From assembly GCA_030848545.1 (NCBI GenBank), contig JAVDCA010000013.1, forward strand, positions 62,001 to 126,000: a stretch of 64,000 nt of DNA. The letters are read 5' to 3'. A program made the position numbers and the translations under genes. Below the pieces are notes generated by a model, which was not told the origin of the DNA, ran no database searches, and saw only the letters and a list, made by a program, of their open reading frames with translations. Each line of letters begins with the position of its first letter. The stretch's first letter is position 1. Below, piece after piece: positions 19,561-29,461 of the stretch. Source of the stretch: Astrobacterium formosum (GTDB lineage: Bacteria > Pseudomonadota > Alphaproteobacteria > Rhizobiales > Xanthobacteraceae).

Positions 19561-20361
19561 TCAGGCCGAAGCCCGCCGCTGGCTGCGGCTGGCATTGCGC
19601 TCGAAGAACAGCGCCTGGCTGACCACCGCCGACACGGTCGCGGGCTGGAAGGGTTTGGCGATCAGGAATGCGGGTTCAGGACGTTGGCCGGTCAGGAACC
19701 GCTCCGGATAGGCGGTGATGAAGATAACCGGTACCTCGAAGGTGGCCAGAAGTTCGTTGACGGCGTCGAGGCCCGAACTGCCGTCGGCGAGCTGGATGTC
19801 GGCCAGAATGAGACCGGGCCGCTTGGTCTTGGCCAGACTGATCGCCTCGGTGTGGGTGCGGGCGATGCCGACCACCTTGTGGCCAAGGGTTTCCACCAGA
19901 CCCTCCAGGTCGAGGGCGATGAAGGTCTCGTCCTCGATGATGAGCACGTCGGTGGCGATTTCGTCGGCCAGTTCGCGGCCGGCCTGCTCGACCAAGCCGC
20001 GCACCGCCTGGACGTCGAGCCCCAGAATATGGGCGGCATCCTGCTCGGAAAAACCCTCCAGAGAGACGAGCAGGAAGGCCTGCCGAGCCCGTGGGGTCAG
20101 ATTGCCCAGCCGGCGTTCGGCCGCCAGCCCGCCGACGGGTTCGGGGGTGCCGTTGAGTGGCATCGAACTCCAGATCGAGGTGAACAGTCGGAACAGGGAG
20201 ACGCGTGGTTTCTCGTTGGTTTCCAGAAGGTTGGGCTCCTTGATCAGAGCCTCGAGGGTGGCCGCCACATAAGCATCGCCGCTACTCTGGCTGCCCGTGA
20301 GGGCGCGCGCATAGCGGCGCAGATATGGCAGATGCTGGCCAACAGATTGAGCCGATGACAC
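19561..20361 (-). CDS. phyR: PhyR, anti-anti-sigma response regulator of the general stress response
   Basis: 266 residues from GTG 20361, preceded by GGGAGGG with 7-base spacing. The N-terminal half is sigma-factor-like (HLPYLRRYARALTG, then LTPRARQAFLLVSLEGFSEQDAAHILGL). The C-terminal half is a receiver domain (TDVLIIEDETFIALDLEGL, phosphoacceptor Asp in LILADIQLADGSSG, lysine in LIAKPF). When phosphorylated, PhyR binds NepR through its sigma-like domain and frees EcfG. The gene is divergent from nepR-ecfG. An exact EcfG promoter lies 38 bp upstream, giving positive feedback. A longer frame to 20523 runs through this promoter and is not used. Confidence 0.97.
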   Translation of the reverse strand: MSSAQSVGQHLPYLRRYARALTGSQSSGDAYVAATLEALIKEPNLLETNEKPRVSLFRLFTSIWSSMPLNGTPEPVGGLAAERRLGNLTPRARQAFLLVSLEGFSEQDAAHILGLDVQAVRGLVEQAGRELADEIATDVLIIEDETFIALDLEGLVETLGHKVVGIARTHTEAISLAKTKRPGLILADIQLADGSSGLDAVNELLATFEVPVIFITAYPERFLTGQRPEPAFLIAKPFQPATVSAVVSQALFFERNASRSQRRASA

Positions 20362-20398
20362 GGAAAACCCTCCCGCTGTTATGGTCCGTATGGTGCAA

Positions 20399-20423
20399 AA
20401 CGCGTAGGGAACAAAAAAGTTCC
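20399..20423 (-). promoter_or_regulatory. EcfG-type promoter of phyR
   Basis: GGAAC, 16 bases, CGTT on the minus strand, located 38 bp before GTG 20361. It confirms the GTG start by leaving a normal leader. Confidence 0.85.
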
Positions 20424-20432
20424 GGTTCCATT

Positions 20433-20457
20433 GGAACCGATGTCCGGGTCCTGAGTT
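20433..20457 (+). promoter_or_regulatory. Probable EcfG-type promoter of nepR-ecfG
   Basis: GGAAC, 16 bases, AGTT on the plus strand, 67 bp before the nepR start. The -35 is perfect and the -10 has one mismatch to CGTT. Autoregulation of nepR-ecfG is usual in this system. Confidence 0.5.
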
Positions 20458-20524
20458 TCCCCCAACGTCGCGGGGACCCGCAGAGCCCGGACTGAACCGG
20501 GCAAAAGGGTGGCGAGGACGCACG

Positions 20525-20755
20525 ATGAACGATCGTAAAACAGCAAGGCCGGAACGTTCGATGCAGGTGCAATCGCCAGGCGAAAAGACCGGAAAGATCC
20601 TGAATCGTGAGATTCAAGCCAAGATCGGCCAACAGCTGCGGGCTGTCTACAACGATGTGGTCGATCAGGGTGTGCCGGACCGCTTCGCCGATCTTCTCAG
20701 CCGCCTCGACGCCGAGCCCAATAATCAGCCGAGCGACAAGGAAACGCAGGAATGA
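20525..20755 (+). CDS. nepR: NepR anti-sigma factor
   Basis: 76 residues. The core helix pair of NepR is clear: NREIQAKIGQQLRAVYNDVV followed by PDRFADLLSRL. Both ends are disordered and polar. NepR holds EcfG inactive until phosphorylated PhyR takes it away. Its stop codon overlaps the ecfG start (ATGA), so the two proteins are made in step. Confidence 0.95.
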   Translation: MNDRKTARPERSMQVQSPGEKTGKILNREIQAKIGQQLRAVYNDVVDQGVPDRFADLLSRLDAEPNNQPSDKETQE

Positions 20756-21303
20756 GCCTGAATCCCTCAGTCCGGGATGCCATGCTCTCGGCGGTACCGT
20801 CTTTGCGCGCCTTCGCGATCTCGCTGTGCGGGAATGTGGACCGCGCCGATGACCTGGTGCAGGAAACGCTGCTGCGGGCATGGGCCAACATCCATTCGTT
20901 CGAGCCGGGCACCAACATGTCGGCCTGGCTGTTCACCATCCTGCGCAATCTGTTCCGGTCGGAGTACCGCAAGCGCCGCCGCGAAGTGCCCGACGGCGAC
21001 GGCACCTATGCGGACACGATGAAGACCCAACCGGAACAGTCGAGCCGCGTCGAGTTCGAGGAATTCCGCGTCGCGCTCAACAAGCTGCCCACCGATCAGC
21101 GTGAGGCACTGGTTCTGGTCGGCGCCTCCGGGTTCTCCTACGAGGAGGCGGCCGAAATCTGCGGCTGCGCGGTCGGCACCATCAAGAGCCGCGTCAACCG
21201 CGCCCGCACGCGTCTTGCCGAACTGATGGCCATCGAAAGCGCCGACGATTTCGGTCCCGATCGCGAATTGCGCGCCGTCCTCACCGGCGGCAGCGGCAGC
21301 TGA
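20752..21303 (+). CDS. ecfG: EcfG-family ECF sigma factor (general stress response)
   Basis: 183 residues, an ECF15-type sigma factor. Region 2 reads VPSLRAFAISLCGNVDRADDLVQETLLRAWANIHSF in the usual position (residues 15-50), followed by MSAWLFTILRNLFRSEYRKRRRE. Region 4 contains LPTDQREALVLVGASGFSYEEAAEI and CAVGTIKSRVNRARTRL. It recognises GGAAC-N16/17-CGTT promoters, several of which surround this locus. Translation is coupled to nepR by an ATGA overlap. Confidence 0.96.
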   Translation: MSLNPSVRDAMLSAVPSLRAFAISLCGNVDRADDLVQETLLRAWANIHSFEPGTNMSAWLFTILRNLFRSEYRKRRREVPDGDGTYADTMKTQPEQSSRVEFEEFRVALNKLPTDQREALVLVGASGFSYEEAAEICGCAVGTIKSRVNRARTRLAELMAIESADDFGPDRELRAVLTGGSGS

Positions 21304-21365
21304 GGCCATCTTCCTCGGCGATGCCGGCGGACGCACGAACCTCTGACCTCGTTCCGCCAGCTTTT

Positions 21366-21391
21366 GGCCGGCGCTGGCAGCAGCGCCGGCC
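21366..21391 (+). terminator. GC-rich hairpin after ecfG
   Basis: GGCCGGCGCTG pairs with CAGCGCCGGCC (11 bp, loop GCAG). It lies 63 bp after the ecfG stop and is followed by GTTCTCT. The weak T tract makes termination only likely. Confidence 0.5.
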
Positions 21392-21426
21392 GTTCTCTGC
21401 CCGCATCCGCGTGAGGTTGCGATCCC

Positions 21427-21927
21427 ATGACATCCAAGACGATCACTGATCCGCGTGAAGTCGTGGCTGCGCGCGCGGTCACAGGCGACGAGTGGCATCA
21501 CTGGTTCAGCTGGTTCGCCCGAGGGACGGCACATTTTGCGGGATCGCCCGCCACGTTCCTCAGCGCCGTGCTGTTGATCATCGTGTGGGCGGTGACCGGC
21601 CCGCTGTTCGGCTTCAGCGACACCTGGCAACTCGTCATCAATACCGGCACGACGATCATCACCTTCCTGATGGTATTCTTGATCCAGAACACCCAGAACC
21701 GGGACTCCATGGCGGTGCAGCTCAAATTGGCCGAGCTGATCATGGCCATGAAAGGCGCCGAGAACCGCCTTGCCGATGCCGAGGAATTGTCCGACGAGGA
21801 GCTTGAGAATCTCCACCAAGAATACCGCCGCCGCGCATCGAGCGCGCTCGACAAGTTGAACCGGCGGCGGACGGCGGTCGAGGAGACGAAGCGGTCCGAT
21901 AAACCGCACCGGCCGCCTCACCAATAG
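21427..21927 (+). CDS. Low-affinity iron permease family protein
   Basis: 166 residues. A short amphipathic N-terminus (HHWFSWFARGTAHFAGSP) precedes two membrane helices (TFLSAVLLIIVWAVTGPLF and TWQLVINTGTTIITFLMVFL). The conserved IQNTQNRDSMAVQLKLAELI follows, then an acidic coiled tail. This is the bacterial short form of the Fet4-like low-affinity iron permease family; transport activity is not well established. It lies downstream of ecfG but is separated from it by a hairpin, and no EcfG motif was seen directly before it. Confidence 0.85.
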   Translation: MTSKTITDPREVVAARAVTGDEWHHWFSWFARGTAHFAGSPATFLSAVLLIIVWAVTGPLFGFSDTWQLVINTGTTIITFLMVFLIQNTQNRDSMAVQLKLAELIMAMKGAENRLADAEELSDEELENLHQEYRRRASSALDKLNRRRTAVEETKRSDKPHRPPHQ

Positions 21928-21961
21928 GTGCGTTCCGCCTCACGGCGAATGACTGGCGGCT

Positions 21962-23059
21962 TCACGCCGTCCATTGCTGCACGGGCAACCGCTCGGCCTC
22001 GGCTGCGAGCCGGTGATCCAACGCCTCGCGCTTCAGGAGACCGGTTTGCGTATCCACGTGGCCGACCACGGAGGCGGCGTTGAGGGTGGCGGCGCGCAGC
22101 GCCTCTTCGGGGGGGCGGCCGAGCCCCACATAGGCCGCGAAGGTGGCCGAGAAGGCGTCGCCGGCTCCGGCTGTGCTCGCCACGTTGGGAAGGCGCAAAG
22201 CCGGGCAATGGATGATGCGCTCGGGGGTCTTGAGGAAGGCGCCGCCGCCGCCGTCGGTCAGGAGCACATTGGCGACGCCGAGGCCCCGCACCGCATTGAG
22301 GAAGGCCGAAAGCGACATCTGGAAACCGCCGCCCACGAGCCCGCGCATTTCGAGCTCCGGCGCCTCTTCGTCCGGCGCGAGCGGCAGGGGCGGGCCGCCT
22401 TCGCCGAAGCGGGCGATCAGGCTTGGCACCAGCACCTCGGCTTCGGCGCGGTTGATGGACAGGATGTCGATCAGCGGCAGGCATTCCATGAAAGGTCCGC
22501 CGCGCGCCGATAGCTGGCGGATGCCCGGATTGGTGGCCACCTGGGCGCCGTGGCTCTTGGCGCAGCGCACGATGGACGGAAAACAGTCGGCCGACTTGTT
22601 GCTGAGATTGGAGATGAAGACGAGGTCGACCGCGAAGGCGTCGTCGCGCAGGTCGGGTGGCTCCAACAGCGTGTTGGCGCCCCGGAAGGTGAACACGGCG
22701 GCATTGCGCTCATGGGCCGAGATGATCACCGAGGCGCCCGTCGGGGCGCGGCTGTCGCGCACCACGTAGCGGGTCGAGACGCCCTCGTCCATCAACCGGT
22801 TGAGAATGGTCTCGGCGCGGGCGTCGCGGCCGAGCTTGGCGACGGCCGCGGTGTCGAGCCCCAACCGGGCCAGCGCCACCGCGGCATTGATGCCGCCGCC
22901 GCCCACATGGGTGGAAATGTCCTCCGCCTCGGTCTTGCGCCCCTCTTCGAGCAGCAGGAACGAGGAATCGGCATTGCGCATGCTCATGCGCTCGATGCGG
23001 GCGCTGTCGATGACCGCGACCGTGTCGATCATGGCACCGCCGACCGTCAGCACTTTCAT
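21962..23059 (-). CDS. PfkB-family carbohydrate kinase
   Basis: 365 residues. It begins MKVLTVGGAMIDTVAVID. The substrate-binding GGGGINAAVALARLG follows near residue 53. The C-terminal ATP and anion-hole motif STAGAGDAFSATFAAYVG carries the catalytic Asp of the PfkB signature 2. The family phosphorylates sugars, nucleosides or related alcohols with ATP. The substrate cannot be told from sequence. An insertion rich in Pro and Glu (about residues 225-245) is unusual in length. The gene stands alone, convergent with the iron permease gene and divergent from the MscS gene. Confidence 0.9.
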   Translation of the reverse strand: MKVLTVGGAMIDTVAVIDSARIERMSMRNADSSFLLLEEGRKTEAEDISTHVGGGGINAAVALARLGLDTAAVAKLGRDARAETILNRLMDEGVSTRYVVRDSRAPTGASVIISAHERNAAVFTFRGANTLLEPPDLRDDAFAVDLVFISNLSNKSADCFPSIVRCAKSHGAQVATNPGIRQLSARGGPFMECLPLIDILSINRAEAEVLVPSLIARFGEGGPPLPLAPDEEAPELEMRGLVGGGFQMSLSAFLNAVRGLGVANVLLTDGGGGAFLKTPERIIHCPALRLPNVASTAGAGDAFSATFAAYVGLGRPPEEALRAATLNAASVVGHVDTQTGLLKREALDHRLAAEAERLPVQQWTA

Positions 23060-23233
23060 GGGTCACCTCGAAAAGGCCGCCCGTCGGCATCGTCGGTTGC
23101 GCCGATGTTCCTGGACCCGGCTAGGATGCCGCCAAGCCGGTTGCGGAGCAACAAGAGCTGGGGTGGGGCGGCGCATTTGCGGCCCCGCCTTGACACTGTT
23201 GGCGCCGGGCGTGACATCCGCCAAGGGGTCGCC

Positions 23234-25591
23234 ATGCATCGATTCGTCCGTCATCGCTTTGTCATTCAAGCACTTGCGGGGGCGCTCGGCGTTCTTGTGG
23301 CCGTCCTCCTCCTGGCCGGCGGCTTCGCCCATGCGCAAACCCGGCCGCCGGTGGATTTCGAAGCCACCAAGATGACGCTCGATCGAATCGAGGAGGCGGT
23401 GCAGCGGGAGGTTGTGTCCGACCAGCAACTCGGTGCGCTCAAGCAGCAGCTTACGCCGCTGCGGGAGGAGCTGCGTGCCCGCACCGAGGCTTTGGCACCG
23501 GAACTCGCCCGCATCGTCGATCGCCTCAAGGAACTGGGCGAGGCGCCCGCCGCCGACGCGACGCCGGAAGATCCCTCCCTGACGGGCGAGCGCAAAAGCC
23601 TCGCCACGGTGCGGGCCGAGAAGGAGGCGGCGCTCAAGCAGGGCCGCCTGATGCTGCTGCGCGCCGACCAGATTTCCGCCCGCATCAACGAACGCTGGCG
23701 CGACCTGTTCACGCGCGAATTGTTCGCGCGCCATGCCGGCCTGTTCGATTTCAACCTCTGGCGATCGACCGCCGTCGCGGCTCTGGACGAGGCGAAGAGC
23801 GTCGCCAATCTCCTCGGCGTCTGGTGGGATTACGTGCTGTCGGCCGGCGTACGTGCCGGTTTCGCCGCGGCCTTGTCGGTGCTGCTGATCCTGCTCGGAG
23901 GCGCGATGGTGCTGCGCCGCTGGTGGATGCGCCGCCTCACCGACGAGGTCTTCGATACCCGCTTCGGTCGTGCGCTGTCGGCGCTTGCCGTGCTGGTCTA
24001 CCATGCGGCGGCGCCCGCCCTGTCGGTCGCGGCGGCGGTCGCGGTGCTCGACAGCCACGGCCTGACGCCGCCGCGCATCGTCCATCTGGGATTTGCCTTC
24101 GCGGTCGCGGTCGCGATCACGGGGTTCAGTCGTGGCGTCGCCTACGGGCTGTTCGCCCCCGGAAAGCCGAACCGTCGCCTGCTCCGATACGGGGAAGACG
24201 AGGCGCGCATACTGGGCTCGCATCTCGTTTGGGGCGGACGGCTGCTCGCCCTCGTGGTCTTCGTCAATGCCGTCCACAAGGAGTTCGCGGCGCCGGTGTC
24301 GCTGACGGTTGCCACCAGCGCGCTGCTCGCCGTCGCCCTGTCGCTCCTAACACTGCACCTCTTGCGGCGGCTGCCGCGGGCGGTCGACGGCGAAACCGCG
24401 CGGCTCGACTGGCTGCGCGTGCCGGGCTGGCTCCTGATCGCCATGCTGGTCGGCGCACTGCTGACCGGCTACATCGGCATGGCGGCCTACGTGGCGGGTC
24501 GCGTCCTCGTCGCCGTCGCCATGATCGGTGCCGCCTACATCGCCGTCACCTTCGTGGACGCGCTGTTCTGCGACGTCCTCACCGGCGACACCCAGGCCGG
24601 GCGCTCGCTCGCGGCGGCGCTCGGCATCTCGCTGCGGGCGCTCGAACTGATCGGCACGCTCGCCTCCGCTCTCATCCGGATCATATTGATCCTGCTCGCC
24701 TGCCTGCCGGTGCTCGGTCAGTGGGGCGTGTTCGCCGCCGATGTGTTCGGCGTGCTCGACGACGTCGCCAATGGCGTGCGCATGGGCGGGATCACGATCT
24801 CGATCGCCGCCATTTTCGCCGCCATCGCGGTGTTTCTCGTCGGCATCCTGGCGACCCGTGGGGCGCAGCGCTGGCTGGAGAAGCGTTTCCTGCCGCGGAC
24901 CGGTCTCGAGGCGGGCCTGCAGCATTCGGTATCGGCGCTGTTCGGCTACGCGCTCCTGATCGCGGTGCTGTCGCTCACGCTCGCGCAGGTCGGTCTCGAT
25001 CTGCAGAAGATCGCACTTGTCGCTGGCGCGCTGTCGGTCGGCATCGGTTTCGGCCTGCAATCCATCGTGTCGAACTTCGTCTCCGGCCTGATCCTGCTCG
25101 CCGAACGGCCGATCCGCGTCGGCGATTGGGTGGTGGTGAAGAGCGAGGAGGGCTGGGTGCGCCGCATCAGCGTGCGTGCCACCGAGATCGAGACTTTCGA
25201 GCGCGCCACCGTGATCGTGCCCAACTCCGAGTTCATCACCGGCGTCGTCAAGAACTGGACCCACTCCAACACCATGGGCCGGGTCACCATCAAGGTCGGG
25301 GTCGCCTATGACAGCGACGTCGAAAAGGTGCGCGAAGTCCTGCTCGATTGCGCCCGCACCCATCCGCAGGTGTTGCAGACGCCGCCGCCGCGCGTGTTCC
25401 TGCTCGGCTTCGGCGATTCGGCGCTCGATTTCGAGCTGCGCTGCATCGTCGCCAACGTGGAGGACGCGCTCATCGTCAAGAGCGACCTGCATTTCGACGT
25501 CCTGGCGCGCTTCAACGCGGCCGGTATCGCCATCCCCTTCCCGCAGAGAGAGGTCCGGTTGCTCGGCGGAACGTCCACGGCGGTGCCTTGA
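23234..25591 (+). CDS. DUF3772 / MscS-family mechanosensitive channel
   Basis: 785 residues from ATG 23234. Signal peptide to about residue 35 (LLAGGFAHAQ). The periplasmic DUF3772-type region is coiled (residues 50-150, LTPLREELRARTEALAPEL). Around ten membrane helices follow. The MscS core at about residues 600-640 has GIGFGLQSIVSNFVSGLILL, then ERPIRVGDWV and a cytoplasmic beta domain. Large members of this family sit in the inner membrane and release solutes under hypo-osmotic shock. The frame continues upstream of 23234 but into the pfkB promoter region. A CAP-family lipoprotein follows 100 bp downstream. Confidence 0.92.
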   Translation: MHRFVRHRFVIQALAGALGVLVAVLLLAGGFAHAQTRPPVDFEATKMTLDRIEEAVQREVVSDQQLGALKQQLTPLREELRARTEALAPELARIVDRLKELGEAPAADATPEDPSLTGERKSLATVRAEKEAALKQGRLMLLRADQISARINERWRDLFTRELFARHAGLFDFNLWRSTAVAALDEAKSVANLLGVWWDYVLSAGVRAGFAAALSVLLILLGGAMVLRRWWMRRLTDEVFDTRFGRALSALAVLVYHAAAPALSVAAAVAVLDSHGLTPPRIVHLGFAFAVAVAITGFSRGVAYGLFAPGKPNRRLLRYGEDEARILGSHLVWGGRLLALVVFVNAVHKEFAAPVSLTVATSALLAVALSLLTLHLLRRLPRAVDGETARLDWLRVPGWLLIAMLVGALLTGYIGMAAYVAGRVLVAVAMIGAAYIAVTFVDALFCDVLTGDTQAGRSLAAALGISLRALELIGTLASALIRIILILLACLPVLGQWGVFAADVFGVLDDVANGVRMGGITISIAAIFAAIAVFLVGILATRGAQRWLEKRFLPRTGLEAGLQHSVSALFGYALLIAVLSLTLAQVGLDLQKIALVAGALSVGIGFGLQSIVSNFVSGLILLAERPIRVGDWVVVKSEEGWVRRISVRATEIETFERATVIVPNSEFITGVVKNWTHSNTMGRVTIKVGVAYDSDVEKVREVLLDCARTHPQVLQTPPPRVFLLGFGDSALDFELRCIVANVEDALIVKSDLHFDVLARFNAAGIAIPFPQREVRLLGGTSTAVP

Positions 25592-25692
25592 TGCGATTTA
25601 CCATTTGCCAGGACCCTGACCGGCATAATTCCGCCGAACTTGATTCCGAAACCCCTGGCCGTGCGGGTCGCGCACGGGGAGATCACACTTTC

Positions 25693-26217
25693 ATGTCCAG
25701 TTCCTTGTCGGCCGCCGGCTGCGCCTTCATGGCCGCGCTCGGCCTCGGCGCCTGCGCGAACGATTTCGATCCGCCGCCGGCCCAGCCGAGTTTTTATCGC
25801 AGCCTGGCGTCGCCGAGCGCCGTTCTCGACACCTCGGCAGCCGCCTCGATGATCTCCGGCTATCGCCAGAACAACGGTCTCGATGCGGTCGTCATCGATG
25901 CGGAATTGACCCGGCTCGCCGGCGAGCAGGCCCGCGCCATGGCGGCGAAGGACAAGCTCGACCACAATGTCGGCAAGGACTTCAAGACCCGCATGCGCGG
26001 CGGCGGCTTCGACGCCGTCGCCGCCGCCGAGAATATTTCGGCCGGATATCATACCCTCGCCGAAGCCTTTTCAGGCTGGCGCGATTCGCCGCCCCACCGC
26101 GCCAACATGCTGCTCAAGGGCGCGACCCGCATCGGCATCGCGGCCGTCTATTCGCCGAGTTCCAAATACAAGGTGTTCTGGGCCATGATCATCGCGGCCC
26201 CGGACAAGCGAGGGTAG
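25693..26217 (+). CDS. CAP/SCP-domain lipoprotein
   Basis: 174 residues from ATG 25693. A short lipoprotein signal ends in LGLGAC, whose Cys is the likely lipidation site. The CAP domain follows: SGYRQNNGLDAVVIDAELTRLA, DKLDHNVG (a conserved His), AAENISAGY and FSGWRDSPPHRANML, ending in VFWAMIIA. These are the four signature segments of the CAP superfamily (PR-1/SCP/YkwD). Bacterial members are extracytoplasmic and poorly understood. An upstream in-frame ATG at 25591 exists but would remove the signal from the N-terminus. Confidence 0.88.
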   Translation: MSSSLSAAGCAFMAALGLGACANDFDPPPAQPSFYRSLASPSAVLDTSAAASMISGYRQNNGLDAVVIDAELTRLAGEQARAMAAKDKLDHNVGKDFKTRMRGGGFDAVAAAENISAGYHTLAEAFSGWRDSPPHRANMLLKGATRIGIAAVYSPSSKYKVFWAMIIAAPDKRG

Positions 26218-26235
26218 GGGCGCGAAGCGCCGCCG

Positions 26236-28185
26236 TCACTCCCTCGCCAGGGCCACCACCGGGTCGAGCCGGGCGGCATTGCGCGCCGGCAAGAAGCCGA
26301 AAACGACGCCGATCAAGGTCGAGCACACGACCGCGGAGACGATCGACGTGGTCGAATAGACCAGGGAGAAGTGCGAGCCGAATGCCGTAAAACCGATGCC
26401 GAAGGCGAGTGCCGCGGCGATGCCGAGACAGCCGCCGACCAGGCACACCAGGATGGCTTCGATCATGAACTGCTGAAGGATGTCGCTGCGGCGGGCACCG
26501 ACCGCCATGCGAACGCCGATCTCGTTGGTGCGCTCGACCACCGACACCAGCATGATGTTCATCACGCCGATGCCGCCGACCAATAGCGAGATCACCGCGA
26601 TGGCGGCGATCAGAAGGGTCATGGTTTCGGTGGTCTGGGTGATGGTCTGGCGGATGTCGTCGGTGTTGAGGACGAAGAAGTCCCTGGCCCCGTGCCGATG
26701 CTCCAGGAGGCTGGTGGCTGCCTGTTCGGCAACGTCGGTCGCGGTGTCATCGTTTACCCGCAGGGTGATGCTGCGCAACGACAGGTTACCGAGAAAACGG
26801 GCCTGAACGGTCGAGTAGGGCAGATAGACCGACAGGTTCTGGCTGGCACCGAACCCGCTCTGCTGTTTCTGGGTGACGCCGATCACCCGGCACGGAACAG
26901 TGCCGATCAAAATGATCTCGCCGACCGGACTGGCGCTGAGGCCGCCGAACAGGGTCTTGCGGGTGTTTTCGTCGATCACCGCCTCCTGCGCCATTTCGCG
27001 CACGCCGTCGGCGCCGAAGAAGCGGCCGTCGGCGAGCTTGGTACCCTTGACGTCGAAGTACTGCGCGCCGACGCCGTTGATCATCGCGCTCGCCTCGATG
27101 GCGCCGTAGCGCAGCGTGCTTGTGAGCGACACCGTCGGAGTGACGCCGGCGACGTAAGGCTGCCGCGCCAGCGCCACGGCATCGGCGACGACCAGCGTCT
27201 TGACCTTGGCGGAGCGCACGTCGCCGAAATCCTTGCCGGGAAATATCTCCAGCGTGTTGGTGCCGAGATTGCGGATGTTCGACAGCACCTGCTGGCGCGA
27301 CCCCTCACCGAGCGCAACCACGCAAACCACCGAAGCGATGCCGATGACGATGCCGAGCATGGTCAGGAACGTGCGCAGCCGGTGCGCCTGCATGGCCAGG
27401 ACCGCCATCACGAAGGCTTCCTTGAAGCGGTCGGCGATGGCCTGCCACGATCGCGGTGCCTCGCCGATGGGGCGCGGCGTTGCCGCGGCGAGCCTGGCGG
27501 TGCGGCCGGGTCGGTCGGAGACGATTTCGCCGTCACTGATTTCGACAATGCGGCGGGCACGGGCGGCGATCGACATGTCGTGGGTGACGATGAACACCGT
27601 CTTTCCTTCGGCGTTCAGGCGTTCCAGGATGGCGAGCACTTCTTCGCCGCTGTGGCGATCGAGGGCGCCGGTCGGCTCGTCGGCGAGGATGATGTCGGCA
27701 CCGTTGATGAGGGCGCGGGCGATGCTGACGCGCTGTTGCTGCCCGCCGGAGAGCTGTCCGGGCCGGTGGCCGAGGCGGTCGGCCATGCCGAGGCGGCCGA
27801 GCAGGGCGGCGGCACGGCCCTGGCGCTCGTGGCCGGCAACGCCGGCATAGATCGCCGGTACTTCGACATTGCGCACCGCGGTCAATTCCGGCAGCAGGTG
27901 GTAACGCTGGAAGATGAAACCGAAATGCTCGCGACGAAGCTCTGCCAGCTCGTCGGGAGAGAGTTGCGAGGTTTCGCGGCCGGCGATCTCGTAGCTGCCG
28001 GAGGTAGGACGATCGAGGCAGCCGACGATGTTCATCAGGGTCGACTTGCCGGAGCCGGAGGCGCCGACGATCGCAATCATCTCGCCGGCCTCGATCACCA
28101 AGTCGATGTCCTTGAGGACCGTAATGGTGTCGTCGCCCGACTGGAATTCGCGGCGGAGTTTCTTCAGTGCGATCAGGGGTGTCAT
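26236..28185 (-). CDS. macB: MacB-type ABC exporter (fused ATPase-permease)
   Basis: 649 residues from ATG 28185. The ATPase domain comes first, with Walker [10 protein letters not shown], signature [15 protein letters not shown] and Walker [13 protein letters not shown]. Four membrane helices follow, the first near residue 280 ([24 protein letters not shown]), then a large periplasmic MacB domain and three C-terminal helices ending [16 protein letters not shown]. MacB works with the adaptor MacA and an outer membrane TolC-like channel to export macrolides, peptides or other substrates. It starts 4 bp after the macA stop. No outer membrane channel gene is present nearby. Confidence 0.95.
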   Translation of the reverse strand: MTPLIALKKLRREFQSGDDTITVLKDIDLVIEAGEMIAIVGASGSGKSTLMNIVGCLDRPTSGSYEIAGRETSQLSPDELAELRREHFGFIFQRYHLLPELTAVRNVEVPAIYAGVAGHERQGRAAALLGRLGMADRLGHRPGQLSGGQQQRVSIARALINGADIILADEPTGALDRHSGEEVLAILERLNAEGKTVFIVTHDMSIAARARRIVEISDGEIVSDRPGRTARLAAATPRPIGEAPRSWQAIADRFKEAFVMAVLAMQAHRLRTFLTMLGIVIGIASVVCVVALGEGSRQQVLSNIRNLGTNTLEIFPGKDFGDVRSAKVKTLVVADAVALARQPYVAGVTPTVSLTSTLRYGAIEASAMINGVGAQYFDVKGTKLADGRFFGADGVREMAQEAVIDENTRKTLFGGLSASPVGEIILIGTVPCRVIGVTQKQQSGFGASQNLSVYLPYSTVQARFLGNLSLRSITLRVNDDTATDVAEQAATSLLEHRHGARDFFVLNTDDIRQTITQTTETMTLLIAAIAVISLLVGGIGVMNIMLVSVVERTNEIGVRMAVGARRSDILQQFMIEAILVCLVGGCLGIAAALAFGIGFTAFGSHFSLVYSTTSIVSAVVCSTLIGVVFGFLPARNAARLDPVVALARE

Positions 28186-28189
28186 GGCG

Positions 28190-29461
28190 TCACAGGCCCA
28201 TGGGCGGCGGAGGGCCCATCCGCGTGGTCGTTGTCTCGGTGCTTTTCTGGCCGAGGACGACGCGCTCGCCGGTGCGCAGGCCGGCACGGACCTCAGCGGT
28301 GACCTTGTCGTTCAATCCGATCTCGACCGTCCGCGTCTCGATGCGGCCGGCGTCGTCAACCACCTGGACGGTGGTGGTGCCGTCCTTCGCCGATGTCCTG
28401 ATGGCGGCCGACGGGATCGTCGGCACGTCCTTGGCCTCGCCGAGGACGATGTGGACTTGGGCGGTCATGTAGGTGCGCAACTGGCCGTCGGGGTTCGGCA
28501 CGTCGAAGACGCCCACGTAGTAGATCGCCGTCGAGGAACTCGATGATGACGATGACGACGAGGTGCTGCTCGACGTCGTGCCGGAGGAACTGATGCTGCT
28601 ATCGTTCCGGATGGATTCCGGCGCCGGCTCGATGAAGCCCAACCTCGCGTGGCGGCGGTGGCCGGGCTCGCCCAGGATGGTGAAATAGATTTGCTGACCC
28701 GGTTTCACCTTGACGATGTCGGCTTCGGATATCTCCGCCCGAACCCTCATGACGTCTATCTGGCCGATGACGACGATGGTCGGTGCCGACTGCACTGCAT
28801 TGACGGTCTGCCCCTCCTGGGTGACGACCGCGAGCACGGTCCCGTCGACCGGGGCGGTGATGCGCGTGTACCCGAGATTGACGCGGGCGGTCTCGATGGC
28901 GACTTCGGCCTCGACGATCTGGGCGTCGAGGGCCGCGATCTGGGCGCGCGTCGTCTTGACCGCCGCTTCGGCCGTGTCGTAATCGGCGCGCGAGGTCGCC
29001 TTGTCGGCCAGCGTCCGCTGGTGGCGCGCGAACGTCGCTTCGGCGAGAGCGAGGGTCGCCTCCTTTTCCCGGCGCTGGGCGCGGATGTTCTGCAGCAGCG
29101 CCTCGGCGGTCCGCAGCGAGTTGACCTGCGCGAGCGAGTCGATTTCGGCGACCAAGTCGCCGCGGTGGACGGTCTGGCCGACCGACACCTTGAGCGAGGT
29201 GATACGCCCGGACGCCTGCGCGCCGACGGCGACCAGCTTGACCGGCTTTAACGTGCCGGTGGCGAGCACGGTTTGTTCGATGCTGCCAATGACGACGGGC
29301 GCGCTCACCAGCGCGTCGTCGTGGTCGGTGTTATGCATACGCCACGCCCGCACGGCAGCGACGACCATGAGCACGGCGATTGCGGCCGTGGCGATGTAGA
29401 AGCCGCGACGTTTGCCGCGGCGCTTCGTTGATGGCGAAGGGCTTGCATCGAGAAGCTGCAC
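28190..29461 (-). CDS. macA: MacA-type periplasmic adaptor with a polyserine insert
   Basis: 423 residues from GTG 29461 with GGGAGA upstream. N-terminal membrane anchor (residues 20-40, [17 protein letters not shown]). Lipoyl halves surround a coiled-coil hairpin ([19 protein letters not shown], later [17 protein letters not shown]). A beta-barrel and membrane-proximal domain follow. Within the beta-barrel, about residues 283-310, lies a Ser/Thr-rich run of some 26 residues, including ten consecutive serines, encoded by near-repetitive TCG/TCA codons. It looks like a triplet expansion and is not part of the usual family sequence. The adaptor partners the adjacent MacB. The TetR gene is divergent and is probably its regulator. 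Confidence 0.93.
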   Translation of the reverse strand: MQLLDASPSPSTKRRGKRRGFYIATAAIAVLMVVAAVRAWRMHNTDHDDALVSAPVVIGSIEQTVLATGTLKPVKLVAVGAQASGRITSLKVSVGQTVHRGDLVAEIDSLAQVNSLRTAEALLQNIRAQRREKEATLALAEATFARHQRTLADKATSRADYDTAEAAVKTTRAQIAALDAQIVEAEVAIETARVNLGYTRITAPVDGTVLAVVTQEGQTVNAVQSAPTIVVIGQIDVMRVRAEISEADIVKVKPGQQIYFTILGEPGHRRHARLGFIEPAPESIRNDSSISSSGTTSSSTSSSSSSSSSSTAIYYVGVFDVPNPDGQLRTYMTAQVHIVLGEAKDVPTIPSAAIRTSAKDGTTTVQVVDDAGRIETRTVEIGLNDKVTAEVRAGLRTGERVVLGQKSTETTTTRMGPPPPMGL

